Below are positions 1-9,251 of a stretch of DNA of 64,000 bases, in pieces. The DNA is from JAXDAY01 sp034679345. Its GTDB lineage: Bacteria > Eisenbacteria > RBG-16-71-46 > CAIMUX01 > VGJL01. The stretch is from NCBI GenBank assembly GCA_034679345.1, contig JAXDAY010000010.1, positions 1-64,000 on the forward strand, read 5' to 3'. The translations under genes were made by a program, and so were the position numbers. Position 1 is the first letter of the stretch. Each line of letters opens with the position of its first letter. The notes under the pieces were generated by a model, which was not told the DNA's origin, did no database searches, and worked only from the letters and a program-made list of their open reading frames with translations.

Positions 1-874
1 CGCAGTCCTTGCCGGCCTGCTCGGTGACGAACCTCGCGGCCTCGGTCACCTCATGGAATCCCATGTCGGGTCCCCCGACGATGTTGATGAGCAGAGCCTC
101 GGCTCCCTGGATGCTCAGATCGTCGAGCAGCGGGCTTGCGATCGCCTTCTGCGCCGCGTCGTTCGCGCGGCTCGGCCCGCTCGCGACGCCGCAGCCGAGC
201 AAGGCCGCTCCCCGGTTGCGCATCACGGTGCGGACGTCCGCGAAGTCGACGTTGATGAGGCCGTTGCCGACGATGACGTCTGAGATGCCCCGCGTCGACT
301 GGAAGAGAACCTCGTCGGCCATCCGCAGCCCCGCATCGAACGTGGAGGAGCGGTCGACGAGGTGCAGCAGCTTGTCGTTCGGGATGACGATCAGGGTGTC
401 GACCTCGTCGGTCAGCTGCAGGATCCCCTCCTCGGCCCTCGAGGTCCGCCGCGCTCCTTCGAGGGTGAACGGACGGGTCACGATCCCGACGGTGAGCGCC
501 CCGAGGCCCCGCGCGATCCGCGCGACGACCGGGGCCGCCCCGGTCCCGGTTCCGCCGCCCATGCCGGCCGTGATGAAGACCATGTCGTAGCCCTCGAGCA
601 TCTCGGCGAGAAACTGGGAGTCCTCCTCCGCCGCGGCGCGGCCGATCTCCGGGTCGCCGCCGGCTCCCAGCCCACCCGTCAGAGCGGTCCCGAGCTGGTG
701 GCGGTTCGGGCATGGCGAAGCTTCCAGCGCCTGGGCGTCGGTGTTCGCGACCCAGAAGGTCACGCTCTTCAGCCCTTCGGTCACCATGCGATTGACGGCG
801 TTGGATCCTCCGCCCCCCAATCCGATCACTGCGATCCTCGCGGGATCCGTCCGACGCGTATCCATGTCGAGCAT
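1..874 (-). CDS. ftsZ: Cell-division GTPase FtsZ, C-terminus cut by window edge
   Basis: FtsZ is the tubulin-like GTPase that forms the cytoplasmic Z ring. The visible 291 codons cover the nucleotide-binding half and the T7 loop. Near the N-terminus are IAVIGLGGGGSNAV and ANTDAQAL. The tubulin signature GGGTGTGAAP follows, and the synergy-loop region reads NVDFADVRTVM with the Asp needed for GTP hydrolysis across the subunit interface. I start at the ATG at 874 because GGAGG lies about 8 bases upstream; a second ATG three codons in (865) is less well placed. It is the last visible gene of the dcw cluster, 75 bp downstream of ftsA. The C-terminal domain end, linker and FtsA/ZipA-binding peptide lie outside the window, so nothing can be said about them. 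Confidence 0.97.
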   Translation of the reverse strand, partial: MLDMDTRRTDPARIAVIGLGGGGSNAVNRMVTEGLKSVTFWVANTDAQALEASPCPNRHQLGTALTGGLGAGGDPEIGRAAAEEDSQFLAEMLEGYDMVFITAGMGGGTGTGAAPVVARIARGLGALTVGIVTRPFTLEGARRTSRAEEGILQLTDEVDTLIVIPNDKLLHLVDRSSTFDAGLRMADEVLFQSTRGISDVIVGNGLINVDFADVRTVMRNRGAALLGCGVASGPSRANDAAQKAIASPLLDDLSIQGAEALLINIVGGPDMGFHEVTEAARFVTEQAGKDC

Positions 875-893
875 CCCTTCTACCTCCCTGCGC

Positions 894-914
894 CGACGCC
901 GCGGTGGGGCGTCG
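894..914 (-). other. Hairpin in ftsA-ftsZ spacer
   Basis: A perfect 7-bp inverted repeat (CGACGCC and GGCGTCG, 7-base loop) lies between the ftsA stop and the ftsZ Shine-Dalgarno. It has no T-tract, so it is more likely an RNA-processing, stabilising or attenuating hairpin that sets ftsZ dosage than a terminator. The role is inferred only from position. Confidence 0.3.
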
Positions 915-949
915 CGCAGTTCCAGACCCTTCCGATCTGGGCCAATCAC

Positions 950-2176
950 CTAGAGATAATTCCGAACCCACTCGCGGATCGGACGGCGCAGGATCCCCCT
1001 GAGCCCCCCTCCGCGCCCCCCACGACCCCGAATCACCCATGCTGCATACCAGAGAAGCCCCAGAGCGGCCGCGTGCTCCGGCCCCCCCTCATCGTCCGGC
1101 AGACCTTCCATCGCCCGCGGGATCCCCACGCGCGCCGGAATCCCGAGAGTACGTTCCGTCAGCTCCACGGCGCCCGGCAGGAGCGCGCTTCCTCCGGTCA
1201 GCACCGCCCCGGCGGCCAGGAGGTCGGTGATCCCCTGGTGGTCCAGCTCCTGGAGGACGAGCCCCAAGGTTTCCTCGACGCGCGGCTCGATGATCGCCGC
1301 GAGCACCTGTCGGCTCACCTCTCGCGGCGCCCGTCCTCCGACGCCGGGAACCTCGACGACCTCCGAGGGAGGCACGGCCGAGGAGAGCGCGCACCCATGG
1401 GCCATCTTCAGCTCCTCGGCCCTCTCGCCGGGCGTCCGGAGGCCGATGGCGATGTCCTGAGTCACATGGCGCCCGCCGAGGCCGAGGACGGATGTGTGGC
1501 GAACCACGCCGTCCTGGAAGACGACGACGTCGGTCGTCCCGCCGCCGAGGTCGATGAGCGCGGCGCCCAGGCGCTTTTCGTCTTCCTCGAGCACCGCGAA
1601 GGAGGCGGCGAGTGACTGATAGACGATCGCCTGGGCGTTGAAACCGGCGCGCTCGATCGCGCGGGCGAGATTGCGCAGTGGAGTCGAGGAGGCCGAGATG
1701 ATGTGGACCTCCGCCTCGAGGCGAACGCACGACATGCCGATCGGGTCGCGGATCCCGGATTGATCGTCCACCGTGAATCCTCGGGGGATCACGTGCAGGA
1801 TCTCGCGATCCGCGGGGATTCTCACGGCGCGCGCGGCTTCCAGCACGCGGTCCAGATCCTCTCTCGCGACCTCCTTCTCACGCCGGCTGATCCCGATCGC
1901 CCCGCGGCTGTTCACACCCTTGACATGCTCGCCGCCGATGCCGACCCAGAAGTCCCGCAGCGTGAGGTCCGCCATCCTGGCGGCGCCCTCGACGGCGCAG
2001 GCGATGGCGTCGACGGTCGCCTCGAGGTTGACCATGCTCCCGCGGTCAAGCCCCTCGCAGGGGGAGTCGGCGAGGCCGAGGAGCTGGATCCCCCCATCCG
2101 GCAACGACTCACCTACGGAGCAGCAGACTTTGGTGGTCCCGATGTCGAGGGCTGCGATGATGTTGCGCTGGGCCAT
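950..2176 (-). CDS. ftsA: Cell-division actin-like protein FtsA
   Basis: FtsA tethers FtsZ polymers to the inner membrane and recruits later divisome proteins. The protein has 408 residues, a normal length. Actin-fold signatures are present: the phosphate-1 loop LDIGTTKV near residues 10-17 and phosphate-2 LGGGTTD at 210-216. The SHS2/1C region carries the HVIPRGFTVDD stretch usual in FtsA. The C-terminus, after an Arg/Gly-rich linker, ends in GILRRPIREWVRNYL, which matches an amphipathic membrane-targeting helix. The start ATG lies 6 bp after the ftsQ stop, so both are read from one mRNA. Identity is secure. Confidence 0.97.
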   Translation of the reverse strand: MAQRNIIAALDIGTTKVCCSVGESLPDGGIQLLGLADSPCEGLDRGSMVNLEATVDAIACAVEGAARMADLTLRDFWVGIGGEHVKGVNSRGAIGISRREKEVAREDLDRVLEAARAVRIPADREILHVIPRGFTVDDQSGIRDPIGMSCVRLEAEVHIISASSTPLRNLARAIERAGFNAQAIVYQSLAASFAVLEEDEKRLGAALIDLGGGTTDVVVFQDGVVRHTSVLGLGGRHVTQDIAIGLRTPGERAEELKMAHGCALSSAVPPSEVVEVPGVGGRAPREVSRQVLAAIIEPRVEETLGLVLQELDHQGITDLLAAGAVLTGGSALLPGAVELTERTLGIPARVGIPRAMEGLPDDEGGPEHAAALGLLWYAAWVIRGRGGRGGGLRGILRRPIREWVRNYL

Positions 2177-2182
2177 GAGATC

Positions 2183-3028
2183 CTAGACCCTCCCCCCCGG
2201 CGGAGCGGCCGAGGAGTCGATGACGACCGGTTCGGGAAGATGAACGACGATCCGTCCGCCGAATCGAAGATCGAGAACCGCGTCATCCCGCCCGCGGCGC
2301 TCGAGGTCCTCGAGCACGAGCCGGACGCTTTCCCAGAGCGATTCGTGAGCGCCCGGGAGGAAGCGGATCATCGCATTGCACGAGCGCAGATAGGCGTAGG
2401 CCTCGTCCTTGCGGACCTCGATCTCCGAGAGATCGCGATACAGCTCCGGACGGCTCTCGCGCAGAGCGGCCGCCAGACGCGCGATCTGAGCGGCGGAGCC
2501 GCTCGCTCGCTCTCCCGCCCGCGGCGGACTCCCATCGGTCGTCCGAAGGATCGGCAGATCGGCCGCCTCCGCGGCGGGACGCGGCGGGAGAACCCAGCCG
2601 TCGGCGGTGACCTCTCCTGGACTCGGCGGAAGCGTGGCCAGGACCGGCTCCTTCTCCACCACATCGACGCGGAGGCGGTGGAACCACTCGTAGCGTAGAT
2701 CGATCCTCTCGACGCTCGGGTGCGCGGCGACGCGGGCGTGGATGAGCTCGGCGTCATACTTCCACCAGGGATCGCCTTGCCGCAACTCGAGGATGCGGGA
2801 GATCTCCTCCTCGGGAACCGTCCGGTTGCCGGCGATCGCGATCCCGCGCACGGTCCAGAAGGACAGGTCGGGCAGCGCGCGCGCGCGGATCAGCAGAGCG
2901 CCGCCGCCTCCGACGACGAGCAGCACGAGCACGACGATCGTCCAGCGACGCCGAAGATCCCTGCGCCTGCGATTGCGGCGCAGGTCATCGAAGGCCGCGG
3001 CCGCCCATGTCGAGCGGGACACCGTCAT
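2183..3028 (-). CDS. ftsQ: Cell-division protein FtsQ/DivIB
   Basis: This single-pass inner-membrane divisome protein has about 281 residues. A short Arg-rich cytoplasmic tail is followed by one transmembrane segment (TIVVLVLLVVGGGGALLI). A POTRA domain begins at WTVRGIAIAGNRTVPEEEI and leads into an FtsQ-type beta domain. The gene starts just behind murC. A GTG at 3037 would also be in frame, but the ATG at 3028 has a better spaced GAGGTG, so I prefer it. Overall sequence conservation is low, as usual for FtsQ. Assignment rests on the POTRA pattern, topology and position between murC and ftsA. murB and ddl, often found between murC and ftsQ, are absent. Confidence 0.9.
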   Translation of the reverse strand: MTVSRSTWAAAAFDDLRRNRRRRDLRRRWTIVVLVLLVVGGGGALLIRARALPDLSFWTVRGIAIAGNRTVPEEEISRILELRQGDPWWKYDAELIHARVAAHPSVERIDLRYEWFHRLRVDVVEKEPVLATLPPSPGEVTADGWVLPPRPAAEAADLPILRTTDGSPPRAGERASGSAAQIARLAAALRESRPELYRDLSEIEVRKDEAYAYLRSCNAMIRFLPGAHESLWESVRLVLEDLERRGRDDAVLDLRFGGRIVVHLPEPVVIDSSAAPPGGRV

Positions 3029-3038
3029 CGACCACACC

Positions 3039-4481
3039 TCACGGACGATTTCCTCCGCGCTCGATCGCCTCGGAGAGAGCGATGGGCGTTTCCGTGGGGA
3101 CTGCGTTGCGCGTGCGTTCGTTCATGATCCGATCGCCCCATCGGTAGATGTCGCCGGCGCCAAGAGTCAAGAGCACATCGCCGGGCCGCAGGATCTCTCT
3201 CGCCGCGGCAGCGGCCTCATCGACATTCGCGACGAGGCGAGTCTCCGGCGGGTCGGGTTGAGCCCGGACGGCCGCGAGGATAAGCGACGAGGAGACCCCG
3301 GGCAAGGCTCGTTCGCCGGCGGCGTAGATTTCGGTGAGCAGAAGGACGTCCGACTGAGCCAGCGCGGGGCCGAACTCCGCTTGGAGAGCTCGCGTCCGGC
3401 TGTAGCGATGCGGCTGGAAGAGGGTCACCAGCCTGCGCGTCCAGACCTGCCGCGCCGTCCGAAGCACCGCGCCGACCTCCGTCGGGTGGTGGCCGTAGTC
3501 GTCGACGTGAAGGACCCCCTGCGCCTCGCCGCGGATCTCGAATCGCCGGCCGACTCCGCCGAATGTGGCGAGACCCTCCCGGAGCACGTCCACCCGCACC
3601 CCGATCTCCCGCGCGACGCCGTAGGCCGCAAGGGCGTTGAGGATGTTGTGGCGACCGGGCAGGTTCAGCTCGCACTCGTGCGGGGGCTCTCCCATGTAGC
3701 GGACGAGGAATCGCGAGCGCATCCCCTCCGCGATCGGCGACTCGGCCACGATCTGATTCTCGGCCCCAAAGCCGTAAGTGATGCAGCGCTTGCGAACATG
3801 GCGGATCACTTCACGCACATTCTCATCGTCCCCGCAGACCAAGGCTGCGCCGAAGAATGGGACGCGGTGGAGAAACCGCAGGAACGCCTCCTGGATATCC
3901 GGCAACCCCCGGTAGTGATCGAGATGCTCCCGGTCGATATTGGTCACGATCGAGAGAGTCGGGTTCAGGTCGAGGAAGGATCCGTCGCTCTCATCCGCTT
4001 CGGCGACGAGGTACTCCCCCGTCCCCAGCCTCGCGTGCGATCCGACCGCCCGCAACCGCCCCCCGACGACCACGGTCGGATCGAGGCCGGCGGTGGCCAG
4101 CAGGTGGCCGACCAGGGAGGTCGTGGTGGTCTTGCCGTGCGTGCCGGCGACGGCGATGCCGGTCTTCAGGCGCATGATCTCGGCGAGCAGCTCGCCGCGC
4201 TTGAGCATCGGGATCAGAAGGCGCGACCCCTCCCGGACTTCGGGGTTGGTCTTCCGGATCGCCGAGGAGATCACCAGCAGATCGGCTCCTTGGAGGTTCT
4301 CGGCCCGGTGGCCCAGGAAGACTCTTGCACCGAGGCTGGCGAGCCGCTCGGTCACCTCGCTCCGGGCCAGGTCGCTCCCCGTGACCTCGTAGCCCAGATT
4401 CAGACAGACCTCGGCGAGGCCGGACATGCCCGTCCCGCCGATCCCGACGAAGTGAATCCTATGCACCTTGGTGGGCGACAT
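3039..4481 (-). CDS. murC: UDP-N-acetylmuramate--L-alanine ligase MurC
   Basis: MurC adds L-alanine to UDP-MurNAc, the first amino acid of the peptidoglycan stem, in the cytoplasm using ATP. The protein has 480 residues, typical for the family. It shows the N-terminal UDP-binding HFVGIGGTGMSGLAE pattern and the Mur-ligase P-loop GTHGKTTTT at residues 113-121. The central domain has TNIDREHLDHY, and the C-terminal ligase domain has DYGHHPTEV and FQPHRYSR. The start ATG has GAGG about 8 bases upstream. Its first 23 bases overlap the end of murG, so translation of the two is linked. Confidence 0.97.
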   Translation of the reverse strand: MSPTKVHRIHFVGIGGTGMSGLAEVCLNLGYEVTGSDLARSEVTERLASLGARVFLGHRAENLQGADLLVISSAIRKTNPEVREGSRLLIPMLKRGELLAEIMRLKTGIAVAGTHGKTTTTSLVGHLLATAGLDPTVVVGGRLRAVGSHARLGTGEYLVAEADESDGSFLDLNPTLSIVTNIDREHLDHYRGLPDIQEAFLRFLHRVPFFGAALVCGDDENVREVIRHVRKRCITYGFGAENQIVAESPIAEGMRSRFLVRYMGEPPHECELNLPGRHNILNALAAYGVAREIGVRVDVLREGLATFGGVGRRFEIRGEAQGVLHVDDYGHHPTEVGAVLRTARQVWTRRLVTLFQPHRYSRTRALQAEFGPALAQSDVLLLTEIYAAGERALPGVSSSLILAAVRAQPDPPETRLVANVDEAAAAAREILRPGDVLLTLGAGDIYRWGDRIMNERTRNAVPTETPIALSEAIERGGNRP

Positions 4482-5655
4482 CTTTGCCTCGGGCCGGCCT
4501 CGACCGGCGATCCGGGTGCCTGCGGACGGGCCGAGGCGGCGGCGGCGCCTCGATCGGCTCGCCCCCCCCGCCCCATCGGAGGATCGCCTTGACGATCCGC
4601 TCCGTCGCGTCGGGACGGGCCAGCCGCATCGACTGGATCGACATCAGCCGCAGGCGACGGGAATGCTGGATGAGAGCGTCGATCTCCTGCGCGAGGCGCT
4701 CTCCCGTGAGCTCCGCGTCGGGGATCATCACGGCCGCTCCGGTCTCCGCGGTCACCTCGGCGTTCAGAGCCTGGTGATTCGCCGTGGCATGGGGGTAGGG
4801 AACCAGGATGGCCGGCTTCCCCATCGCGGCGAGCTCGGCGAGGGTGAGAGCGCCCGCCCGGCAGACGACGAGATCGGCAAGGGCGTAGGCATCTCCCATG
4901 TTCTGGATGAACGGGCGCACCCAGCTCCGTGCGGGCACCTCCCGGCATCGATCGAGCATCCAGGTATAGTCCTTCTGTCCCGACTGGATGACGAACTGGA
5001 CATCGCGCCGCTGGGCGAAGCGCGGCAGCGCATCGAGGATCGCCTGGTTCAAGCGGTGAGCGCCCTGGCTTCCGCCGAAGAGAAGGATCGTCTTGCGATC
5101 GTCGTCGAGGCGAAAGAGCCGCAGCGCCTTGCTGCGACTGCCCTGGGTCACGCTCTCGCGGATCGGGATGCCGGAGAGCCGGAGATGCCCCCTCTTGCGG
5201 AAATAGCGGCGCGACCCGCTGTAGGTCAGGTGAACCTCGCGAGCGAAGCGGCTCGCAATCCGATTCGTCAGGCCGGGGACCGAGTTCTGCTCGTGGAGCA
5301 CGACCGGCACTCGCGCCATCCAACCCGCGACGAGCACCCCGGCCGAGGCGAATCCGCCCGTGGCGAAGATGACATCGGGCGTCCACTCGTCGATGATCCT
5401 GCGCGCCTTCAGCAGCGAGCGCGCGTTCGCGATCGCCGCCCGGATGAACCGCAAGCCGATCCGTCGCGGGAGACTCACCGCGGGAAGTCCCCGAAAGGGG
5501 TATCCCGCCTGAGGCACCGCCGTCGCCTCGAGGCCCGTCAGAGAGCCCACGAAGAGGATCTCCGGCGGGGGGGAGTGCTTCTGCAAGGCATCGGCCACCG
5601 CGAGGGCAGGGAAGAGGTGCCCGCCGGTTCCTCCGCCCGTCATGAGGATCCTCAC
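4459..5655 (-). CDS. murG: Lipid II synthase MurG (GlcNAc transferase)
   Basis: MurG transfers GlcNAc from UDP-GlcNAc to lipid I at the inner face of the membrane, giving lipid II. The predicted protein has 398 residues. GT28 features include ILMTGGGTGGHLFPALA at the N-terminus, HEQNSVPGLTNR, FGGSQGAHRLN and the donor-site region AGALTLAELAAMGKPAILVP. The start is a GTG at 5655 in a GTGA overlap with the ftsW stop; no nearer ATG precedes the glycine-rich loop. The protein ends with about 40 residues rich in Pro and Arg beyond the usual GT-B fold, reading through the murC start. That tail could be a membrane- or partner-binding extension, or simply read-through sequence without a role. Confidence 0.96.
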   Translation of the reverse strand: MRILMTGGGTGGHLFPALAVADALQKHSPPPEILFVGSLTGLEATAVPQAGYPFRGLPAVSLPRRIGLRFIRAAIANARSLLKARRIIDEWTPDVIFATGGFASAGVLVAGWMARVPVVLHEQNSVPGLTNRIASRFAREVHLTYSGSRRYFRKRGHLRLSGIPIRESVTQGSRSKALRLFRLDDDRKTILLFGGSQGAHRLNQAILDALPRFAQRRDVQFVIQSGQKDYTWMLDRCREVPARSWVRPFIQNMGDAYALADLVVCRAGALTLAELAAMGKPAILVPYPHATANHQALNAEVTAETGAAVMIPDAELTGERLAQEIDALIQHSRRLRLMSIQSMRLARPDATERIVKAILRWGGGGEPIEAPPPPRPVRRHPDRRSRPARGKDVAHQGA

Positions 5656-6773
5656 GGCGTCGATCTCCTCATCGAGGACCAGTCGCGCATGCGGGCGCGC
5701 ACCGAACGGCGCGCCACCGAGATCAAGATCCCCATCGCGAGCAGGTTGGCGATCAAGGAGGATCCCCCGGCGCTCATGAACGGCAGGGGCACTCCGGTGA
5801 CCGGCCCGAGTCCGAGATTCACGACGCCATGGACCACGATGTTGAGAGCCAGGTTCAGGGTGATTCCGGCGGCGAGCAGGGAGCCGAAGGGGTCTGTCGT
5901 GCGCCGGGCGACGCTGATTCCCGCGTAGATCAAAATGGCATACCCCAAGAGCAGCACGGTTGCGCCGAGCAAGCCTGTCTCTTCCCCCACGATGCCGAGA
6001 ATGAAGTCCGTGTGGGGAAAGGGCAAGAAAAAGTACTTCTGCAATCCGTTGCCGAGCCCCAGTCCCCATAACCCGCCGGATCCGACGGCTGTGATGCTCT
6101 GCAGCCGCTGCCAGCTGCTCTCCGCCGTTCCTCCCCCGAGGATGTCGCTGATCCGCGACCATTGGTAGGCCCGCATCGTCAACAGTGCGAGCGCGGCGAG
6201 TACGCCGGTTGCGAGGACGATGTAGCGCTTGCGCACGCCGGCAAGGTAGAAGATGCAGGCGGCCACCGCGAAGAGGAGCACGCCCATCGAGAGGCTCGGT
6301 TGCAGAACGACCAGCCCCGCGGCTCCCGCCGCGATCAGCGCGGGGAGAATCAGATCCCGAGGCTGCATCTGCTCCGCTTCCTCTCCACGGGCGAGCGCCG
6401 AGGCGAGGTAGACGACGAGCGCCACGCGCGCGAACTCGGAGGGTTGGACGGTCATCCCGGCGACTCTGAACCACCGGAACTTGCCCAGGATGACGAGCAT
6501 CAGGAGGGCCCCAAGGACGAAGAGCATCGCACCGAAGGCCCGGCGCTCCCCGAGGCGGCGGTAGTCGATGAACGAGAAGACGGCGAGCAGGACCAGCCCG
6601 ATGCCCAGCTTCGGCAGCTGCTGGATGAGGTAGTGCGCCGAGGATGCGTTCGCCCGCGCAAGCCCCCAGACGGAGCCGGCCGAGTAGACCATCACCAGCC
6701 CGAACGCGCACAGCCCCAGGACGCTCCCCAGGATCCAGCGCTCGGGGCGAGCGGCGTCGAAGAGCCTCGCCAT
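5652..6773 (-). CDS. ftsW: Peptidoglycan glycosyltransferase FtsW (SEDS family)
   Basis: This polytopic SEDS protein polymerises septal glycan with the partner transpeptidase FtsI. The 373 residues contain about ten hydrophobic segments. Family signatures are FGLVMVYSAGS at the start, FRWFRVAGMTVQPSEFARVALVVYLA, PFPHTDFILGIVGEETGLLG and the C-terminal GVPLPFMSAGGSSLIANL. The ATG at 6773 starts one base after the murD stop. Upstream in-frame codons belong to murD sequence read in another frame and are not part of the protein. FtsI is encoded five genes upstream in the same operon. Confidence 0.96.
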   Translation of the reverse strand: MARLFDAARPERWILGSVLGLCAFGLVMVYSAGSVWGLARANASSAHYLIQQLPKLGIGLVLLAVFSFIDYRRLGERRAFGAMLFVLGALLMLVILGKFRWFRVAGMTVQPSEFARVALVVYLASALARGEEAEQMQPRDLILPALIAAGAAGLVVLQPSLSMGVLLFAVAACIFYLAGVRKRYIVLATGVLAALALLTMRAYQWSRISDILGGGTAESSWQRLQSITAVGSGGLWGLGLGNGLQKYFFLPFPHTDFILGIVGEETGLLGATVLLLGYAILIYAGISVARRTTDPFGSLLAAGITLNLALNIVVHGVVNLGLGPVTGVPLPFMSAGGSSLIANLLAMGILISVARRSVRARMRDWSSMRRSTP

Positions 6774-6774
6774 C

Positions 6775-8160
6775 TCAGTTCTCCCTGCGCGCCCGTTCCC
6801 GGACGAGGTCCCGGAAACGGTCTCCGCGCTCTTCGTAGCTCTGAAACTGATCGAAACTGGCGCACGCCGGCGAGAGGAGGACGATCTCCCCGGGCCGCGC
6901 GCCGGCGGCCGCCTCTTCCAGGGCCGATTCGAGATCGTCGTAGCGGCCGCACAAGTCCTCGCCCCACTGGCCGCGGATCTTTCCGGCGGATTCCCCGAAG
7001 AGGTAGGCGCGCCGGCAGCGTCGGCGGACCTGCGCGGCGATTCCGCGGAAGTCCTGCCCCTTGTCGCGCCCCCCTGCAAGCAGGAGCAGCGGCGCATCGA
7101 AGGCCTCGAGCGCTGTCGCCAGCGAATCGACGTTCGTCGCCTTCGAGTCGTTCACGAAGAGCACGCCGCCGATCTCGGCGATCCGCTCCAGCCGGTGGGG
7201 CAATCCCGGGAAGCTACGCAGCGACTCCACGAGCGACTCCATCGGCAGACCGAGCGGAGCCACCAGCGCCAGGGCCGCCAGCGCGTTCTCCCGGTTGTGA
7301 GGTCCGGGAAGGGAGAGCTCCCCTGCTCCACAAAGGAGACTCTCCCCCCCGTTCCACCGAAGGCCGATCCGCCCGTCGCGAATGAACGCCCCCTCCTCGC
7401 CGCGGTCCTCTCGCCGGAAGCGCAGGATCCGCGGGCGGAAGCGCCGCGCGACTTCGGCGGCGATACCGTCGTCGGGGCCCAAGACGGCGTGATCCTCCTG
7501 GGTCTGGTTGGCGAAGAGGCGCATCTTCGCCTCGCGGTACGCGGCCAGTCCGCCGTGCCGGTCGAGGTGGTCGGGAGTGAGATTCAGGAGCGCCGCCCCC
7601 CGCGGGCGGAAGACCTCGATCTCCTCGAGCTGGAAGCTCGAGATCTCCACGACAAAGATCGTTTCATCCGCCGACTCGAGCACGGCGTCGGCGAAGGACC
7701 GGCCGATGTTCCCGGCGAGCTCATGAGGGCGGGCCGCGCGCTTCACGAGATCCGCCGCCCAGGCCGTGGTCGTCGACTTTCCATTGGTGCCCGTGATGGC
7801 GAGGATCGTTCCCGCGGCGTAGCGGCAGGCCAGCTCGATCTCGCTCCAGATGGGGATCCCCAGTCGCCGCGCCTCGACGAGGAAGGGGATCTCGGAGGGA
7901 ACTCCCGGGCTCTTGACGATCCGATCGGCCTCGCGCAGGCGCTCGATCGAATGCTCGCCGAAGATGAACGCGGCGCCGCGCGACTCGAGTCGCGCGATCT
8001 CCTCCCGGTGCTCCGCCGGCTCACGCAGGTCCAGGCCGATCGGCCGCGCCCCGGCCGCGAGACTGAGGCGGACCGCGCCGAGACCCGAGCGGGCCAACCC
8101 GACCACGAGCACCCGTTCATCCTCCCGCAAGGGACCGGCGCCGCGCAGATCGCGCGTCAT
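6775..8160 (-). CDS. murD: UDP-N-acetylmuramoylalanine--D-glutamate ligase MurD
   Basis: MurD adds D-glutamate to UDP-MurNAc-L-Ala. The protein has 461 residues and starts at the ATG in the ATGA overlap with the mraY stop. The N-terminal Rossmann-like domain reads VLVVGLARSGLGAVRL. The ATP P-loop GTNGKSTTT lies at 124-132. EISSFQLEEI, NLTPDHLDRHG and the C-terminal NDSKATNVDSLATALE and LLLAGGRDKG stretches are all characteristic of MurD. Length and motif order are normal. Confidence 0.97.
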   Translation of the reverse strand: MTRDLRGAGPLREDERVLVVGLARSGLGAVRLSLAAGARPIGLDLREPAEHREEIARLESRGAAFIFGEHSIERLREADRIVKSPGVPSEIPFLVEARRLGIPIWSEIELACRYAAGTILAITGTNGKSTTTAWAADLVKRAARPHELAGNIGRSFADAVLESADETIFVVEISSFQLEEIEVFRPRGAALLNLTPDHLDRHGGLAAYREAKMRLFANQTQEDHAVLGPDDGIAAEVARRFRPRILRFRREDRGEEGAFIRDGRIGLRWNGGESLLCGAGELSLPGPHNRENALAALALVAPLGLPMESLVESLRSFPGLPHRLERIAEIGGVLFVNDSKATNVDSLATALEAFDAPLLLLAGGRDKGQDFRGIAAQVRRRCRRAYLFGESAGKIRGQWGEDLCGRYDDLESALEEAAAGARPGEIVLLSPACASFDQFQSYEERGDRFRDLVRERARREN

Positions 8161-9245
8161 TGCAGCTTCACCGTGGAGAGGGTGAGAAGCGCCAGGAGAA
8201 TCGCGATGATCCAGAAACGGACCGTCACCTTCGTCTCCGGCCATCCCATCTTCTCGAAGTGATGATGGATCGGCGCCATGAGGAAGACCCGCTTGCCTCC
8301 CCGCCAGCGGTAGCTCAGGACCTGGATGACGATGCTCAGGGTCTCGGCGACGAACAACCCGCCGACGACCACCAGGAGCAGCTCGCGCTTCACGAGGACC
8401 GCCATCGTTCCGAGGGTGCCGCCGAGGGCGAGCGAGCCGGTGTCCCCCATGAAGACCTCGGCGGGATGCGCGTTGTACCACAGGAACCCGAGGCACGCCC
8501 CGAAGATCGCGCCCGCGCAGACGGTGAGCTCGCCGCAGCCCTCGAGAAACGGGATGTTGAGGTAGCGCGCGAAGACGGCGTTGCCGCTCACGTAAGCGAG
8601 CGCGCCGAATGCGATCACGATCGGCATCGTCATGCCCACCGCCAGCCCGTCGAGCCCATCGGCGAAGTTGACGGAGTTCGAGGTCGCCGTCACGACGATG
8701 ACGACGAAGGGAATGAAGAAGACGCCCAGGTCGAAGAAACGATCCTTGAGGAATGGGATCGTCGTGCGCGTCGTCATCTCCCCGTAGAGGTTCGTCCCGA
8801 TGACGACCAAGCCGATCCCGAGGCCGACGATGACCTGCCCCAGAATCTTGTAGCGGCCGAGCAGGCCCTTGCGGTGCCTGCGGACGACCCGGAGGTAGTC
8901 GTCGAGGAAGCCGAGCGCTCCGAGCGTCGAGGCGACGAAGAGCATGATCCAGACTCCGGTGTTGCGCAGATCCGCCCAGAGGAGGATCGGCACGATCGTG
9001 GCGCCCAGGATCAAGAGCCCTCCCATGGTCGGCGTCCCCTTCTTCTCCAGGTGCGTCGAGGGGCCGTCATCCCGGATCACCTGCGCGAGCTTCAACCGCC
9101 GCAGCTTCGCGATGAGCCAGGGCCCCATGAGGAAGCTCAGTAGAAGCGCCGTCACCGTGGCGTAGGCGGTGCGGAAGGTGATGTAACGGAAGACGTTCAG
9201 GAACGAGTACTCGTCGCGGAGCGGATAGAGCAGCTCGTAGAGCAT
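8157..9245 (-). CDS. mraY: Phospho-N-acetylmuramoyl-pentapeptide transferase MraY
   Basis: This integral membrane enzyme moves phospho-MurNAc-pentapeptide from UDP to undecaprenyl phosphate, forming lipid I. The 362 residues contain about ten membrane helices. Diagnostic motifs are GTPTMGGLLIL, the Mg-binding LGFLDDYLRV, SVNFADGLDGLAVG, NAHPAEVFMGDTGSLALGG and APIHHHFEKMGW, all in the right order. An AGGTGA ribosome site precedes the ATG, which lies 6 bp after the murF stop. Confidence 0.98.
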   Translation of the reverse strand: MLYELLYPLRDEYSFLNVFRYITFRTAYATVTALLLSFLMGPWLIAKLRRLKLAQVIRDDGPSTHLEKKGTPTMGGLLILGATIVPILLWADLRNTGVWIMLFVASTLGALGFLDDYLRVVRRHRKGLLGRYKILGQVIVGLGIGLVVIGTNLYGEMTTRTTIPFLKDRFFDLGVFFIPFVVIVVTATSNSVNFADGLDGLAVGMTMPIVIAFGALAYVSGNAVFARYLNIPFLEGCGELTVCAGAIFGACLGFLWYNAHPAEVFMGDTGSLALGGTLGTMAVLVKRELLLVVVGGLFVAETLSIVIQVLSYRWRGGKRVFLMAPIHHHFEKMGWPETKVTVRFWIIAILLALLTLSTVKLQ

Positions 9246-9251
9246 TCCCGT

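Noticed and set aside
9..590. Plus-strand open frames across ftsZ and the rest of the dcw cluster
   Set aside because: They are antisense shadows of recognised genes with low-complexity Arg/Ser/Pro-rich translations.
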